Assembly (NCBI RefSeq): GCF_003833015.1
Contig: NZ_RJLQ01000001.1
Location: forward strand, 206,879 to 270,878
DNA from: Clostridium sp. E02
GTDB taxonomy: Bacteria > Bacillota > Clostridia > Lachnospirales > Lachnospiraceae
Direction of reading: 5' to 3'
DNA: 64,000 nt
In this document: positions 17,774 through 27,460 of the stretch, in pieces
Layout of the letters: each line of letters starts with the position of its first letter
Numbering within the stretch: the first letter of the stretch is position 1
Position numbers and translations under genes: made by a program
The notes under the pieces: generated by a model
Database searches by the model: none
What the model was told of the DNA's origin: nothing
Seen by the model: only the letters and a program-made list of their open reading frames with translations

Positions 17774-19753
17774 ATGGATAACAAAAATCAGAATAATAAT
17801 AAGATGCCAAAGAATGCTCAAGCAATCGCTGTTTGGGTCATCGCATTTCTGATAGCACTAGCGGGGATCTCTTATCTTCATAACGCAATCACAACCAGAA
17901 CCAATAAAGAATTAAGCTATGATACTTTTATGAATATGGTAGATGATAAGCAAGTTGAGTCGGTTCATGTTGATGAAACGAAGATTACCATTGTTCCGAA
18001 GAAAACCTGGGAGGGATATAAACCTGGCGTTACTTACTATTCGGTTCGTATGGATAATGATTTAAATCTTTCAGAGCGTCTTCGGACTGCGGGAGTAAAC
18101 ACGATTCGGATTCGGAAAGATGGTAATTTTTTCATTCAGACAATAGTTAGTTATCTCCTATTGTTTGCAGCTATGGGTATTTTATTAAACTTTATGATGC
18201 GGCGTGTTGGTGGCGGCGGCGGACTCATGGGAGTCGGCAAAAGCAATGCTAAGATTTACGTACAAAAAGAGACTGGGATTACGTTTAAAGATGTTGCAGG
18301 AGAGGATGAGGCGAAGGAATCTCTGACAGAGATTGTTGACTTTTTGCATAATCCAGGAAAGTATACAAAGATAGGAGCCAAACTTCCAAAGGGAGCACTT
18401 TTAGTGGGACCTCCTGGTACTGGTAAGACACTGCTTGCTAAGGCAGTTGCCGGAGAAGCACATGTTCCTTTCTACTCGTTGTCAGGATCTGATTTTGTGG
18501 AGATGTTTGTCGGAGTTGGTGCTTCCCGTGTCCGAGATCTTTTTAAGCAAGCACAAGAATCTGCACCCTGTATTATATTTATTGACGAGATTGATGCCAT
18601 TGGAAAAAGCCGTGACTCCAAATATGGTGGTGGCAATGATGAGAGAGAACAGACGTTAAATCAGCTTCTTTCTGAAATGGATGGGTTTGATTCCTCCAAG
18701 GGACTTCTTATCCTGGCAGCCACGAACCGGCCAGAGATTTTGGATCCTGCCCTTTTGCGTCCGGGACGTTTTGACCGTAGGATTATCGTAGACAAGCCTG
18801 ATTTAAAGGGACGTGTGGAAATTTTGAGAGTACACGCCAAAGATGTGCTTCTTGACGATAGCGTTGATTTGGATGCCATCGCTCTGGCTACATCGGGTGC
18901 AGTAGGTTCCGATCTTGCCAATATGATCAACGAAGCGGCTATCCTAGCCGTGAAAAATGGCCGTCATGCTATGTCTCAAAAGGATTTGTTTGAAGCAGTA
19001 GAAGTGGTTTTAGTAGGAAAAGAAAAGAAAGATCGGGTTCTAAACAAAGAAGAACGCCGGATCGTATCTTATCATGAAGTGGGTCATGCTTTGGTTAGTG
19101 CCCTTCAAAAGGATTCAGAACCAGTACAAAAGATTACCATTGTCCCAAGAACCATGGGAGCACTTGGGTATGTGATGCATGTTCCAGAAGAAGAAAAATA
19201 TTTAAACTCAAAAAAGGAACTTCATGCCATGTTAGTTGGTTATTTGGGCGGACGTGCAGCAGAAGAGATTGTTTTTCAGTCCGTAACAACTGGTGCAGCC
19301 AATGATATTGAACAGGCGACAAAGGTTGCACGCGCCATGATTACACAGTACGGAATGTCTGATACGTTCGGACTGATGGGTCTTGCTAACAAGGAAAATC
19401 AGTACTTAAACGGAAGAACGGTTATGAACTGTGCGGAGGCAACTGCCGCTCAGGTGGACAGTGAAGTGATGAAGTTATTAAAAGAAGCTTATGAGGAAGC
19501 CAAAAGCCTTCTTATGGATAACCGGGAGATCATGGATCAGATCGCAGAGTTTCTGATTAAAAAAGAAACCATTACCGGTAAGGAATTTATGAAAATTTAC
19601 CGAGAAGCAAAAGGAATCCCAGAACCTGGTGAAGCTTCTGAGTCAGAAAAAGAATTATCTTCAAAAGAAAAAGAAGATGATTTAACTGACTGGGTGGAAG
19701 AAAAAAAGGAAAAGAAAGAATCCGAAATAGAGATCGGTCATTTGAAAGATTAA
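17774..19753 (+). CDS. ftsH: ATP-dependent zinc metalloprotease FtsH
   Basis: Membrane-bound AAA protease that degrades misfolded and regulatory proteins. Two membrane helices (about residues 18-36, [19 protein letters not shown]; about 118-139, [20 protein letters not shown]) flank an extracytoplasmic domain. The AAA module has Walker A GPPGTGKT (about 213), pore loop [17 protein letters not shown], Walker [13 protein letters not shown] and the second region of homology [19 protein letters not shown]. The protease has YHEVGHALV (zinc HExxH; most family members have HEAGH). A charged tail ends it. 659 residues is normal. Confidence 0.96.
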   Translation: MDNKNQNNNKMPKNAQAIAVWVIAFLIALAGISYLHNAITTRTNKELSYDTFMNMVDDKQVESVHVDETKITIVPKKTWEGYKPGVTYYSVRMDNDLNLSERLRTAGVNTIRIRKDGNFFIQTIVSYLLLFAAMGILLNFMMRRVGGGGGLMGVGKSNAKIYVQKETGITFKDVAGEDEAKESLTEIVDFLHNPGKYTKIGAKLPKGALLVGPPGTGKTLLAKAVAGEAHVPFYSLSGSDFVEMFVGVGASRVRDLFKQAQESAPCIIFIDEIDAIGKSRDSKYGGGNDEREQTLNQLLSEMDGFDSSKGLLILAATNRPEILDPALLRPGRFDRRIIVDKPDLKGRVEILRVHAKDVLLDDSVDLDAIALATSGAVGSDLANMINEAAILAVKNGRHAMSQKDLFEAVEVVLVGKEKKDRVLNKEERRIVSYHEVGHALVSALQKDSEPVQKITIVPRTMGALGYVMHVPEEEKYLNSKKELHAMLVGYLGGRAAEEIVFQSVTTGAANDIEQATKVARAMITQYGMSDTFGLMGLANKENQYLNGRTVMNCAEATAAQVDSEVMKLLKEAYEEAKSLLMDNREIMDQIAEFLIKKETITGKEFMKIYREAKGIPEPGEASESEKELSSKEKEDDLTDWVEEKKEKKESEIEIGHLKD

Positions 19754-19764
19754 TATTGATTGGT

Positions 19765-19796
19765 ACAGCCACTGTAGGAACTTTTACGGTGGCTGT
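19765..19796 (+). terminator. Terminator of ftsH
   Basis: ACAGCCAC (19765-19772) pairs with GTGGCTGT (19789-19796), followed by TATTTTTGACTTTTTT. Confidence 0.8.
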
Positions 19797-19838
19797 TATT
19801 TTTGACTTTTTTATCAAGAAGGGCTGGGAATTAAATGA

Positions 19839-19867
19839 TTGTAAGACTTGTCATTTTTTGGTATAAT
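19839..19867 (+). promoter_or_regulatory. Predicted promoter of the jetABC operon
   Basis: TTGTAA (19839-19844), 17-base spacer, TATAAT (19862-19867). It lies after the ftsH terminator and about 135 bases before jetA, leaving a long leader with a hairpin. Confidence 0.65.
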
Positions 19868-19890
19868 AGGGAGAAGAAGCCTTACGAATC

Positions 19891-19922
19891 AAACGGCTGT
19901 CATGAATGGGTGATAGCCGTTT
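19891..19922 (+). terminator. Terminator-like hairpin in the jetABC leader
   Basis: AAACGGCTGTCA (19891-19902) pairs with TGATAGCCGTTT (19911-19922), one G:U, 8-base loop, then CTTTCTGTCTGCTTTTTT. Because the promoter lies before it and jetA after it, it may attenuate the operon; alternatively it ends a short upstream transcript. Confidence 0.55.
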
Positions 19923-20002
19923 CTTTCTGTCTGCTTTTTTAAAATGCAGCAGAAAACGCACTGATTTAAAGTTCTAAAATATAGGAGATGAGATAGAAAC
20001 CA

Positions 20003-21364
20003 ATGATATTGATGAGTGAAATACCGGATCGGTTTTGGGGACTGTTTCGTTCTATAAACCGTACCACTTATATAGAGGCGTTATTAAAAATTAATGAAGA
20101 ATATGAATATAGCAACTATTTTTTGAGCCGAGAAGTCTGTCTCCAGGTTTTGGAGGATTATTTCATTCATGAACGGCGGGTGATCTGGCAAGATGAGTTA
20201 GAAGATGAGACAGATGCCTTAGAACCACCGGCTTCAAGGGTGCTAAACTGGCTTTTGAAAGCAGGATGGCTTCGAAAAGTGGATGAGTATGCATCCATGA
20301 CAGTGAATATTGTAATCCCCGATTATGCCGCAGTTATGATTGAGGCATTTTTTAAGCTAACCAGTGATTTAGAGGATGAAACACAGATCTACATTCAGAA
20401 CATCTATGCCATTTTGTTTTCTTTAAAACATGATAAAAGAGCCAGTGTCAGCCTTTTAAACACGGCCTACATCAATACAAAAAGACTGAACAAGATACTC
20501 CAGGACATGCTTCATAACATGGATAAATTTTTTTCCAGTCTTCTGGAGCAGAAAGCATATGGAGAACTTTTAAAGGAGCATCTGGAAGGGTATGTAGAAG
20601 AAATCGTAAAAAAGAAATATCATATTTTGAAGACCACAGATAACTTTTATCTGTATAAGAACGACATCAAACATTGGATACGCGAGATGGGGGAAGATAT
20701 CCAGTGGATGGATGAGATGAGCAACCGGAGTGGACAGAAGGTGAATGCCGCTGATATTGCAGAAAAACTAGATCAGATCGAACGGGGATTTGATGACATC
20801 GAACATCGGATCACGAACATGGATAAAGAACATTCCAGATACATACGCGCAACCGTTACAAGACTTAACTACCTGCTTAACCAAGAGGATAACATGAAAG
20901 GTCTGGTTATCCGTCTGTTGAATCATTTATCTGAGGCAGAAGATCCGGATGAAGCCATCAAAGAGGCAGGAAATAGTATGAATGTATCCCAGTTAAACAT
21001 TCTTTCAGAGAAATCCCTTTACAAAAAGAGAAAGGGACGGACAAATTTCAAAGAAAACTTAATGCCTGATGAGGAACTGGTAGAATTGACAGAAGAAGAA
21101 ATCCTGAATCTGAATCGATTAAAAAGCCGTTACAGCCGAAAAGAGATTGAAAACTATATGGAATCTCATTCCGTGAATGGACGGATGGAAGTAAAAGAAA
21201 ACACCGTACAGTCCAATGAGGAATTAGAAAAGCTGATTCTAGCGTATGATTATTCCATTCGAAAGAAGAGTTTATACGAGGTGAAGGATATGGAGCCAGA
21301 ATCCATTGATAATGGCAAGTATCGATATCCAAGACTGGTATTTGTAAGGAGGAAAGAAAGATGA
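20003..21364 (+). CDS. jetA: Wadjet/MksBEF-like protein JetA (MksF-like kleisin subunit)
   Basis: First gene of a three-gene SMC operon. The 453 residues are largely helical and charged, beginning IPDRFWGLFRSINRTTYIEALLKI, with a kleisin/MukF-like layout: N-terminal winged-helix region (to ~110), long helical middle (~130-330, e.g. DKRASVSLLNTAYINTKRLNKIL; ADIAEKLDQIERGFDDIEHRI) and a C-terminal part. In Wadjet and Mks systems the kleisin bridges the SMC heads to form a DNA loop-extruding ring. Identification rests mainly on operon context with an unmistakable JetC and on size. The stop overlaps jetB by ATGA. The ribosome site AGGAG is 15 bases from ATG 20003. Confidence 0.8.
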   Translation: MILMSEIPDRFWGLFRSINRTTYIEALLKINEEYEYSNYFLSREVCLQVLEDYFIHERRVIWQDELEDETDALEPPASRVLNWLLKAGWLRKVDEYASMTVNIVIPDYAAVMIEAFFKLTSDLEDETQIYIQNIYAILFSLKHDKRASVSLLNTAYINTKRLNKILQDMLHNMDKFFSSLLEQKAYGELLKEHLEGYVEEIVKKKYHILKTTDNFYLYKNDIKHWIREMGEDIQWMDEMSNRSGQKVNAADIAEKLDQIERGFDDIEHRITNMDKEHSRYIRATVTRLNYLLNQEDNMKGLVIRLLNHLSEAEDPDEAIKEAGNSMNVSQLNILSEKSLYKKRKGRTNFKENLMPDEELVELTEEEILNLNRLKSRYSRKEIENYMESHSVNGRMEVKENTVQSNEELEKLILAYDYSIRKKSLYEVKDMEPESIDNGKYRYPRLVFVRRKER

Positions 21365-22011
21365 CCTATGAAGAAAGTACTCAAAATATCGGTCAGATTC
21401 CATATTATGATGGACTGAATCAGGAGGAAAAAGCAGATGTGACGGAAGGAATCCGCCTGCTTTTGAAGCAGACTTTTATTCTAGAACACAAATTTGAGAA
21501 ACGAACAGGACGTTTTTCTTATAATTCCGAATTTAAAATCTGCAACAAACACTTGGAATTTATCCGGGCTTATCTTGCCGTCATGGGAGTAACCGTTCTT
21601 GAAAATAGCCAGTTGGGACTTATATACATACAAGGAGAAAGTACCATGGGAGAAAAACTTCCAAAACTAGCGACACTTTACCTCCTTGTTTTAAAATTGA
21701 TTTACGATGAACAGATGGCAGAGGTTTCTACCAGTATTAACGTGTATACAACTTTAAGTGAAATTCATGAAAAGTTAGGAAGTTACCGTCTATTTAAAAA
21801 GCAGCCGTCTCCAACGGAGATACGCCGCACCTTAGCATTGCTGAAAAAATATCAAATTCTGGAACCTTTGGATATTCTAGAAGACCTTGACGGAAACACC
21901 CGCCTGATCGTATATCCTTGTATCAATGTGGTACTGTTTGGAAATGATGTACGGGCTTTGCTGCAATCATTGGAAGAAGGAGAGGATCATGATGAAGAAA
22001 CAGAAATTTGA
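21361..22011 (+). CDS. jetB: Wadjet/MksBEF-like protein JetB (MksE-like KITE subunit, DUF4194-type)
   Basis: 216 residues with the winged-helix layout of MukE/MksE proteins: an N-terminal part (EGIRLLLKQTFILEHKF), a middle FIRAYLAVMGVTVLENSQLGLIYIQG and a C-terminal winged helix (PSPTEIRRTLALLKKYQILEPL). The KITE dimer binds the kleisin and regulates the SMC ATPase. It overlaps jetA (ATGA) and its last 23 bases overlap jetC, so the operon is tightly coupled. Called from context and size together with these motifs. Confidence 0.8.
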   Translation: MTYEESTQNIGQIPYYDGLNQEEKADVTEGIRLLLKQTFILEHKFEKRTGRFSYNSEFKICNKHLEFIRAYLAVMGVTVLENSQLGLIYIQGESTMGEKLPKLATLYLLVLKLIYDEQMAEVSTSINVYTTLSEIHEKLGSYRLFKKQPSPTEIRRTLALLKKYQILEPLDILEDLDGNTRLIVYPCINVVLFGNDVRALLQSLEEGEDHDEETEI

Positions 22012-25000
22012 GGCCCTGTCCAGAATACTTTTAAATAACTGGCATTATATTAGCAAGAAAACCTTATCCTTTCATGAGGAAATCAACTTTTTCACCGGCC
22101 ATTCGGGAAGTGGGAAGTCTACAGTTATTGACGCCATGCAGATCGTTTTGTATGCCAATACAGATGGAAGAGGATTTTTTAACAAGGCAGCTGCAGATGA
22201 TTCTGACCGAAGTCTAATTGAATATCTCCGGGGCATGGTAAATATTGGTGAAAACAATGAATTTGCCTATTTGAGAAACCAGAACTTTTCTACTACCATC
22301 GTTTTAGAACTGAAACAAAGCGATACGGGACAATGCCAATGTGTGGGCGTTGTTTTTGATGTGGAAACAGCCACCAACGAAATATCCAGAAAGTTTTTCT
22401 GGCACAAAGGTCCGTTGTGGGAAAATGGTTACCGGACTTCGTCTAGAACCATGACGATTGAGGAAGTATCGCATTATTTTAAAACTTTTTATGGAAAAGA
22501 GGAGTATTTTACCACCTCTCATAATGAAAGATTCCGCCGACAGCTTTATGACGTTTATTTGGGTGGACTGGATCCAGAAAAGTTTCCCTTGCTATTCAAA
22601 CGTGCCATTCCATTTCGCATGAATATTAAGCTAGAGGAATTCGTAAAAGAATATATCTGCATGGGGCAGGACATTCACATAGAGGATATGCAGGAGAGTG
22701 TTATGCAGTATGGACGGATGAGAAAGAAGATAGAGGATACTTCTTTGGAAATCAGTTCGTTAAAGGAAATTAGGAAGACTTATGATACCGTTAGGGAGAT
22801 CGAAGAAGAGATTCGAAAGAATGCTTACTTTTTTCATCGAATGGAGATCTTTGATGATCAAAACCGAATTCAGGCATTCAAGGATAAGAGCCGGCTTTCT
22901 GGTGAAGACCGAAAACTCAAAGAAAAACAAAGGGATGTAATTGAGGTGCAAATTGCAGACTTAACCAGTCAAGGGGAAGAGCTGCTCCGGCGCATTTCAT
23001 CCACAGGGTATGAAGATTTAAAAAGCCAGCTGGTTACTGGAAAAGAGTTGTTAACACATCTGGAGAAAAGTAAGGTCAAATGGAACCAGACGGCACAGCG
23101 GCTGTTAAAGTGGACAGAGGAAGAGACGACATCCAATCAGACCATATGGGACATTGAGGAATTTGAAAAAAATACAATCAATGAAGAGACGTTGTTACGG
23201 CTGAAACTTTCCATAGCAGAGATGCGGGAAGAAGCCGAGGAAACAAAAAAAGAGGCGGAAGGAATTCTTAGACAGATCAAAAAGAAAGAACGCCTTACAA
23301 AGGAAGAACTTACCCAGCTAAAGGCAGGGAATAAGGCATATCCCAAATATCTGGAACGTACCAGATCGTTTCTCCAACAGCGGCTTCTAGAGAAAACAGG
23401 CAAAGCAGTGGAGGTTCATGTTTTGGCTGATTTACTAGATATCAGGGATGAAACCTGGAGAAATGCAGTGGAAGGGTATTTGGGAAATCATAAATTATCT
23501 CTTGTGGTTGAACCAAACTTTTCTAAGGATGTTATGGAACTATACGAAGAAATGGACCCCAATGAATCGCATCAGATTGCAATTCTGGATACGGAAAAAG
23601 CAGCAAAGGGTACGTTTGAAGTGATAAAAGACGCATTAGCGGAAGTGGTTCTTGTAAGGGAAGCTTATTTACAGTCTTATATTAATCTTCTACTGGGAAA
23701 GGTGGTTAAATGTCAGAAAATTGATGAACTGTGTCATTGCCGGATCGGAGTAACTCCGGAGTGTATGCTTTATCACACCTTTCGGCTTCAGCACATGAAC
23801 CCAGAAAATTATACGAGGTTTGCTTACATTGGAAAGGACAGTGTTCGGCGAAGAATCCATCTACTGGAAAAAAATCTGGAGTCTTTTGTGGAGGAGATGA
23901 AACCTCAGGCTGCAGTTGTAGATGAATGTAGTCGGATTCTTCAAATGGAAGCACTTTTTGAAGAGGGGAATGTCTATCAGGAATGGCAGCAGGAGATTGC
24001 TAGTTGTAGAGTGAAAGAAAAAGAAATTAAAAAACTGGAACAGAAACTGGTGAAATTAAAGGAACAAAATGTCAAAGGGTGGGAAGAGGAACGAATAGCC
24101 ATCTTAAAGCTTTGCGAAGAAAAAAGAAGTGAGCAGAGAACGGTAGACCGGATGTTGGTTCAGATTCAACAAAAGACAGAAGAATTCCAGCAGGAAGTAT
24201 TAAAACTGGAAGGGGAGCTGGTTATAAAAGAGAGGGAGCTGGAAACAGATTCTGATTTCGAAGCAGAGATCTGTACTCTTCTGGAACAAAAGGAAAAGCC
24301 CCGGTATGACCGCCTAAAAGATCAATATTATGCCCGTTTTAAGCAGAGGGAAGAGGACCGGGAGGAAGCTATGGAACGTCTTGTAGGGATAAGGGGAGAA
24401 TATATTAGAAAATATCCCAATCGTAATTTCCCCCTGACTTCGGAATCAAATGACGAGTATGATCAGCTCCTTGAACGAATGGAGTGTGGCAATCTAGAAG
24501 AGTATAAGCAATTGGCGGCAGAGCAAGCAAAAGCCGCTGTGCTGCATTTTAAAGATGATTTTATGTTTAAGATTCGCAGTGCCATCCGGGATGCCATTCA
24601 AAGAACCGACGAGTTAAACCGAATCATCAGCCGTCTGGACTTTGGCAAGGATAAATATCAGTTTATAATTGGTAAAAACAAGGGACCGGATGGAAGATAC
24701 TATGACATGTTTATGGATGATTCTCTGGATGTAAACCCCTCCCATCTTTCTGAGTCCTTAAGTGATCAGATGGATTTATTTACCATGGAGCATGAAAATC
24801 AGTATGGGGAAATGATCAACGATCTAATTAATATCTTTATTCCCCCGGATAATGCAACCTCGAATGAAATGGAAGAAGCCAAACGGAATATGGATAAATA
24901 TGCAGATTACCGAACGTATCTATCGTTTGATATGCAGCAGTTGATCCAAAACGAGAATGAAGTAATCAAGATCCGACTGAGTAAGATGCTCCGAAAGAAT

Positions 25001-25363
25001 TCTGGAGGAGAGGGGCAGAATCCACTCTATGTTGCCCTTCTTGCCAGTTTTGCACAGGCTTACCGGATCAACTTATCTCCGAAGATCCAACGAAGTCCCA
25101 CCATTCGCTTGGTGGTTCTTGATGAGGCATTTTCAAAAATGGATGCAGAAAAGGTTGCAAGCTGCATTGAACTGATTCGTGGACTGGGCTTTCAGGCAAT
25201 TATTAGTGCAACCAATGATAAGATCCAAAACTATGTGGAAAATGTAGACAAGACGTTTGTGTTTGCAAATCCAAATAAAAAATCCATTTCCATTCAGGAA
25301 TTTGAACGGGAAAGTTTTCACAAACTGATGCAGGAGCTAGATGAAGAGGCAGACGAGTATTAA
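21989..25363 (+). CDS. jetC: Wadjet/MksBEF-like SMC ATPase JetC (MksB-like)
   Basis: SMC-type ATPase of 1124 residues. Walker A TGHSGSGKST at about 36-45, long coiled coils (about 270-460 and 650-830), a hinge-like middle (about 460-640, AVEVHVLADLLDIRDETW onward), and near the C-terminus signature NSGGEGQNPL and Walker B RLVVLDEAFSKMD, then ATNDKIQNYV. ATG 21989 (or 21992) is chosen because GGAGAGG lies just upstream; the frame is open back to 21926 inside jetB. It is the last gene of the operon: no topoisomerase-like jetD follows or precedes. Confidence 0.9.
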   Translation: MMKKQKFEALSRILLNNWHYISKKTLSFHEEINFFTGHSGSGKSTVIDAMQIVLYANTDGRGFFNKAAADDSDRSLIEYLRGMVNIGENNEFAYLRNQNFSTTIVLELKQSDTGQCQCVGVVFDVETATNEISRKFFWHKGPLWENGYRTSSRTMTIEEVSHYFKTFYGKEEYFTTSHNERFRRQLYDVYLGGLDPEKFPLLFKRAIPFRMNIKLEEFVKEYICMGQDIHIEDMQESVMQYGRMRKKIEDTSLEISSLKEIRKTYDTVREIEEEIRKNAYFFHRMEIFDDQNRIQAFKDKSRLSGEDRKLKEKQRDVIEVQIADLTSQGEELLRRISSTGYEDLKSQLVTGKELLTHLEKSKVKWNQTAQRLLKWTEEETTSNQTIWDIEEFEKNTINEETLLRLKLSIAEMREEAEETKKEAEGILRQIKKKERLTKEELTQLKAGNKAYPKYLERTRSFLQQRLLEKTGKAVEVHVLADLLDIRDETWRNAVEGYLGNHKLSLVVEPNFSKDVMELYEEMDPNESHQIAILDTEKAAKGTFEVIKDALAEVVLVREAYLQSYINLLLGKVVKCQKIDELCHCRIGVTPECMLYHTFRLQHMNPENYTRFAYIGKDSVRRRIHLLEKNLESFVEEMKPQAAVVDECSRILQMEALFEEGNVYQEWQQEIASCRVKEKEIKKLEQKLVKLKEQNVKGWEEERIAILKLCEEKRSEQRTVDRMLVQIQQKTEEFQQEVLKLEGELVIKERELETDSDFEAEICTLLEQKEKPRYDRLKDQYYARFKQREEDREEAMERLVGIRGEYIRKYPNRNFPLTSESNDEYDQLLERMECGNLEEYKQLAAEQAKAAVLHFKDDFMFKIRSAIRDAIQRTDELNRIISRLDFGKDKYQFIIGKNKGPDGRYYDMFMDDSLDVNPSHLSESLSDQMDLFTMEHENQYGEMINDLINIFIPPDNATSNEMEEAKRNMDKYADYRTYLSFDMQQLIQNENEVIKIRLSKMLRKNSGGEGQNPLYVALLASFAQAYRINLSPKIQRSPTIRLVVLDEAFSKMDAEKVASCIELIRGLGFQAIISATNDKIQNYVENVDKTFVFANPNKKSISIQEFERESFHKLMQELDEEADEY

Positions 25364-25432
25364 AAAACACCTGGAAGCCGGTCACAGATAAAGAGAGGAA
25401 AAGTAAAACAACTTCGTGTTTGGCACAGTCAG

Positions 25433-25461
25433 TTGACAAGCCGAAATTTTTGGTTTATACT
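25433..25461 (+). promoter_or_regulatory. Predicted promoter of the thi operon
   Basis: Perfect TTGACA (25433-25438), 17-base spacer, TATACT (25456-25461); the TPP aptamer begins about 13 bases later. Confidence 0.8.
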
Positions 25462-25473
25462 TTACATATCAAA

Positions 25474-25560
25474 AGAGGAGCTTATGGAATAGGCTGAGAG
25501 GAAGTTTAAAACTTCGACTCATATACCTGATTTGGATAATGCCAACGTAGGGACGGACGC
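25474..25560 (+). ncRNA. TPP riboswitch (THI element)
   Basis: Contains the two hallmark conserved blocks: GGCTGAGAGG (25492-25501), which with its flanks forms the pyrimidine-binding side, and ACCTGATTTGGATAATGCC then AACGTAGGGA (about 25525-25552), the pyrophosphate side. Between them lies a small stem (GAAGTTTAAAACTTC). It lies between a strong promoter and a strong terminator upstream of thiS, so thiamine pyrophosphate binding should stop transcription of the thi operon. Confidence 0.93.
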
Positions 25561-25647
25561 TTTGAGATTATTGCGGAAGATGCTGCGGCATTTTCCGCTT
25601 TTTCGTTTGGCAAACAAATAAATAAGGAATTTTGTTGTGAGTGAATG

Positions 25648-25703
25648 ATAGTTCACAAAGGGGTACACCACCACGGGTGTATTCCTTTGTGAACTATTTT
25701 TTT
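25648..25703 (+). terminator. Expression-platform terminator of the TPP riboswitch
   Basis: ATAGTTCACAAAGG... (25648 onward) pairs with ...CCTTTGTGAACTAT (to 25697) around GGTACACCACCACGGGTGT, followed by seven Ts. A very stable intrinsic terminator between aptamer and thiS. Confidence 0.9.
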
Positions 25704-25769
25704 GCGTTGGCAGGAGTATGGTTTTAACTCCAAATAAAAATCCTGTCAAGTATAAAAGGAGGAAATGGA

Positions 25770-25967
25770 ATGATACGGGTGAATGGAAAAGAACAATGGC
25801 TTTTAAAAGAAGTAAAGGTCGAAGAATTACTGGAACAATTGGGCTATCAGATAACCAGAGTTGCCTTGGAACTTAATGGAGCGATGGTTCCCAGAAAAAG
25901 GCTGTCAGAAATCACGGTTAAGGATGGAGATGTTTTGGAGATTGTAAGCTTTGTAGGGGGTGGTTGA
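25770..25967 (+). CDS. thiS: Sulfur carrier protein ThiS
   Basis: 65-residue ubiquitin-like carrier that donates sulfur for the thiamine thiazole as a C-terminal thiocarboxylate. It has the family pattern VNGKEQWL, LLEQLGYQITRVALELNGAMVPR and ends in VGGG, the required Gly-Gly tail. AAAGGAGG precedes ATG 25770. The stop overlaps the thiF start (TGATG). Confidence 0.93.
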   Translation: MIRVNGKEQWLLKEVKVEELLEQLGYQITRVALELNGAMVPRKRLSEITVKDGDVLEIVSFVGGG

Positions 25968-26620
25968 TGAGCGTGAGGCAGGAAAAAGAAATTTTAAGCG
26001 AATCAGAACTACAAAAAGCAATGAACAAACGCTATGACCCGGAGATTTCTAAGAAACTGGATCAGGTAAAAGTAGCAGTTGCTGGATTGGGAGGATTGGG
26101 CTCTAATGTGGCTTTTTTTCTGGTAAGATCCGGTGTAAAACATTTGCATCTCATTGATTTTGACAGAGTTGATTTTAGTAATTTAAACAGGCAGCAGTAT
26201 TTTTTGCATCATGTCGGAATGTATAAGACAGAGGCGTTGAAAAAAGAACTGGGATTCATAAATCCGTATCTAAAGATAACTGCGGACTGCGTAAAAGTAA
26301 CGGAGAATAATATAAAAGGACTCTTTGAATCGGAGGATATCATCTGTGAAGCATTTGATGTACCGGAGATGAAAGCCATGCTGGTGAACGGGATACTGGA
26401 ACATTTCCCGGATAAAAAGCTGGTCTCAGCATCGGGAATGGCAGGATATGGGGACAGCAATGAAATCCGGACCAGAAAGGTAAGCCGTAATTTCTACCTT
26501 TGCGGTGATGGAATCTCGGCGCCGGAAATAGAATGCGGGTTAATGGCACCCAGAGTGGCTATGTGCGCAGCCCATGAGGCCAATATGATTATCCAACTGA
26601 TACTGAAACCGGATTTATAA
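25967..26620 (+). CDS. thiF: ThiF-family adenylyltransferase for ThiS
   Basis: Activates the ThiS C-terminus by adenylation. A Rossmann nucleotide site [22 protein letters not shown] (about residues 29-50, read in parts) and [18 protein letters not shown] are the E1-like motifs. At 217 residues it is the short clostridial form, lacking the zinc-binding CxxC pairs seen in E. coli ThiF. ATG 25967 overlaps the thiS stop. Confidence 0.9.
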   Translation: MSVRQEKEILSESELQKAMNKRYDPEISKKLDQVKVAVAGLGGLGSNVAFFLVRSGVKHLHLIDFDRVDFSNLNRQQYFLHHVGMYKTEALKKELGFINPYLKITADCVKVTENNIKGLFESEDIICEAFDVPEMKAMLVNGILEHFPDKKLVSASGMAGYGDSNEIRTRKVSRNFYLCGDGISAPEIECGLMAPRVAMCAAHEANMIIQLILKPDL

Positions 26621-26667
26621 AAAGAGATATCAATTTGTATCTAAGAAACGAGAAAGGAAGGAATAGA

Positions 26668-27450
26668 ATGATGAAAATGAGAAATGATGACAAGCTGGTT
26701 TTAGGAGGACATGAATTTACATCCAGGTTTATTCTTGGGTCAGGCAAATACTCACTGGACTTAATAAAAGCAGCGATAGAAAGGGCCGGAGCAGAGATTA
26801 TTACTCTGGCGCTCAGGAGAGCCAACGAAGGGGGGGTGGCAAATATTCTGGATTACATACCGAAAGACATCACACTTCTTCCCAATACATCAGGGGCAAG
26901 AAGTGCAGAAGAAGCCGTGCGAATTGCCCGGCTGGCCAGGGAGGTGGGCTGTGGGAATTTTATTAAAATTGAAGTAATCCATGATTCCAAGTATTTACTT
27001 CCCGATAATTATCAAACCATTCAGGCAACGGAAATCCTGGCAAAGGAGGGGTTTGTAGTCTTACCCTATATGTATCCGGATTTAAATGCAGCCAGGGACC
27101 TTGTAAATGCCGGAGCCGCCGCTGTCATGCCGCTAGGTGCTCCCATTGGATCAAACAAAGGAATCTGTACCAAAGAGTTTATCCAGATTTTAATTGATGA
27201 GATTGATCTCCCTGTCATCGTGGATGCAGGAATCGGAAAGCCGTCCCAGGCATGCGAAGCAATGGAAATGGGGGCGGCTGCAATTATGGCCAATACGGCC
27301 ATTGCTACAGCGAAAAATGTGCCGGATATGGCAGAGGCGTTTAAAAAGGCCATTGAAGCAGGCAGAAAGGCTTATTTATCCGGCATGGGCCGGGTTATGG
27401 AAAAGGGAGCCAGCCCGTCGTCACCATTAACTGGTTTTTTAGAAAATTAA
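26668..27450 (+). CDS. thiG: Thiazole synthase ThiG
   Basis: TIM-barrel enzyme that forms the thiazole phosphate from deoxyxylulose phosphate, dehydroglycine and ThiS-thiocarboxylate. Motifs: [17 protein letters not shown], the Schiff-base Lys in [42 protein letters not shown] and [37 protein letters not shown] precedes ATG 26668; an upstream TTG at 26635 is in frame but has no such site. 260 residues is standard. Confidence 0.95.
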   Translation: MMKMRNDDKLVLGGHEFTSRFILGSGKYSLDLIKAAIERAGAEIITLALRRANEGGVANILDYIPKDITLLPNTSGARSAEEAVRIARLAREVGCGNFIKIEVIHDSKYLLPDNYQTIQATEILAKEGFVVLPYMYPDLNAARDLVNAGAAAVMPLGAPIGSNKGICTKEFIQILIDEIDLPVIVDAGIGKPSQACEAMEMGAAAIMANTAIATAKNVPDMAEAFKKAIEAGRKAYLSGMGRVMEKGASPSSPLTGFLEN

Positions 27451-27460
27451 GGAGGTAGCT

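Noticed and set aside
21926..21988. N-terminal extension of JetC starting inside jetB
   Set aside because: No ribosome site and unlikely sequence; ATG 21989 has GGAGAGG at proper spacing.
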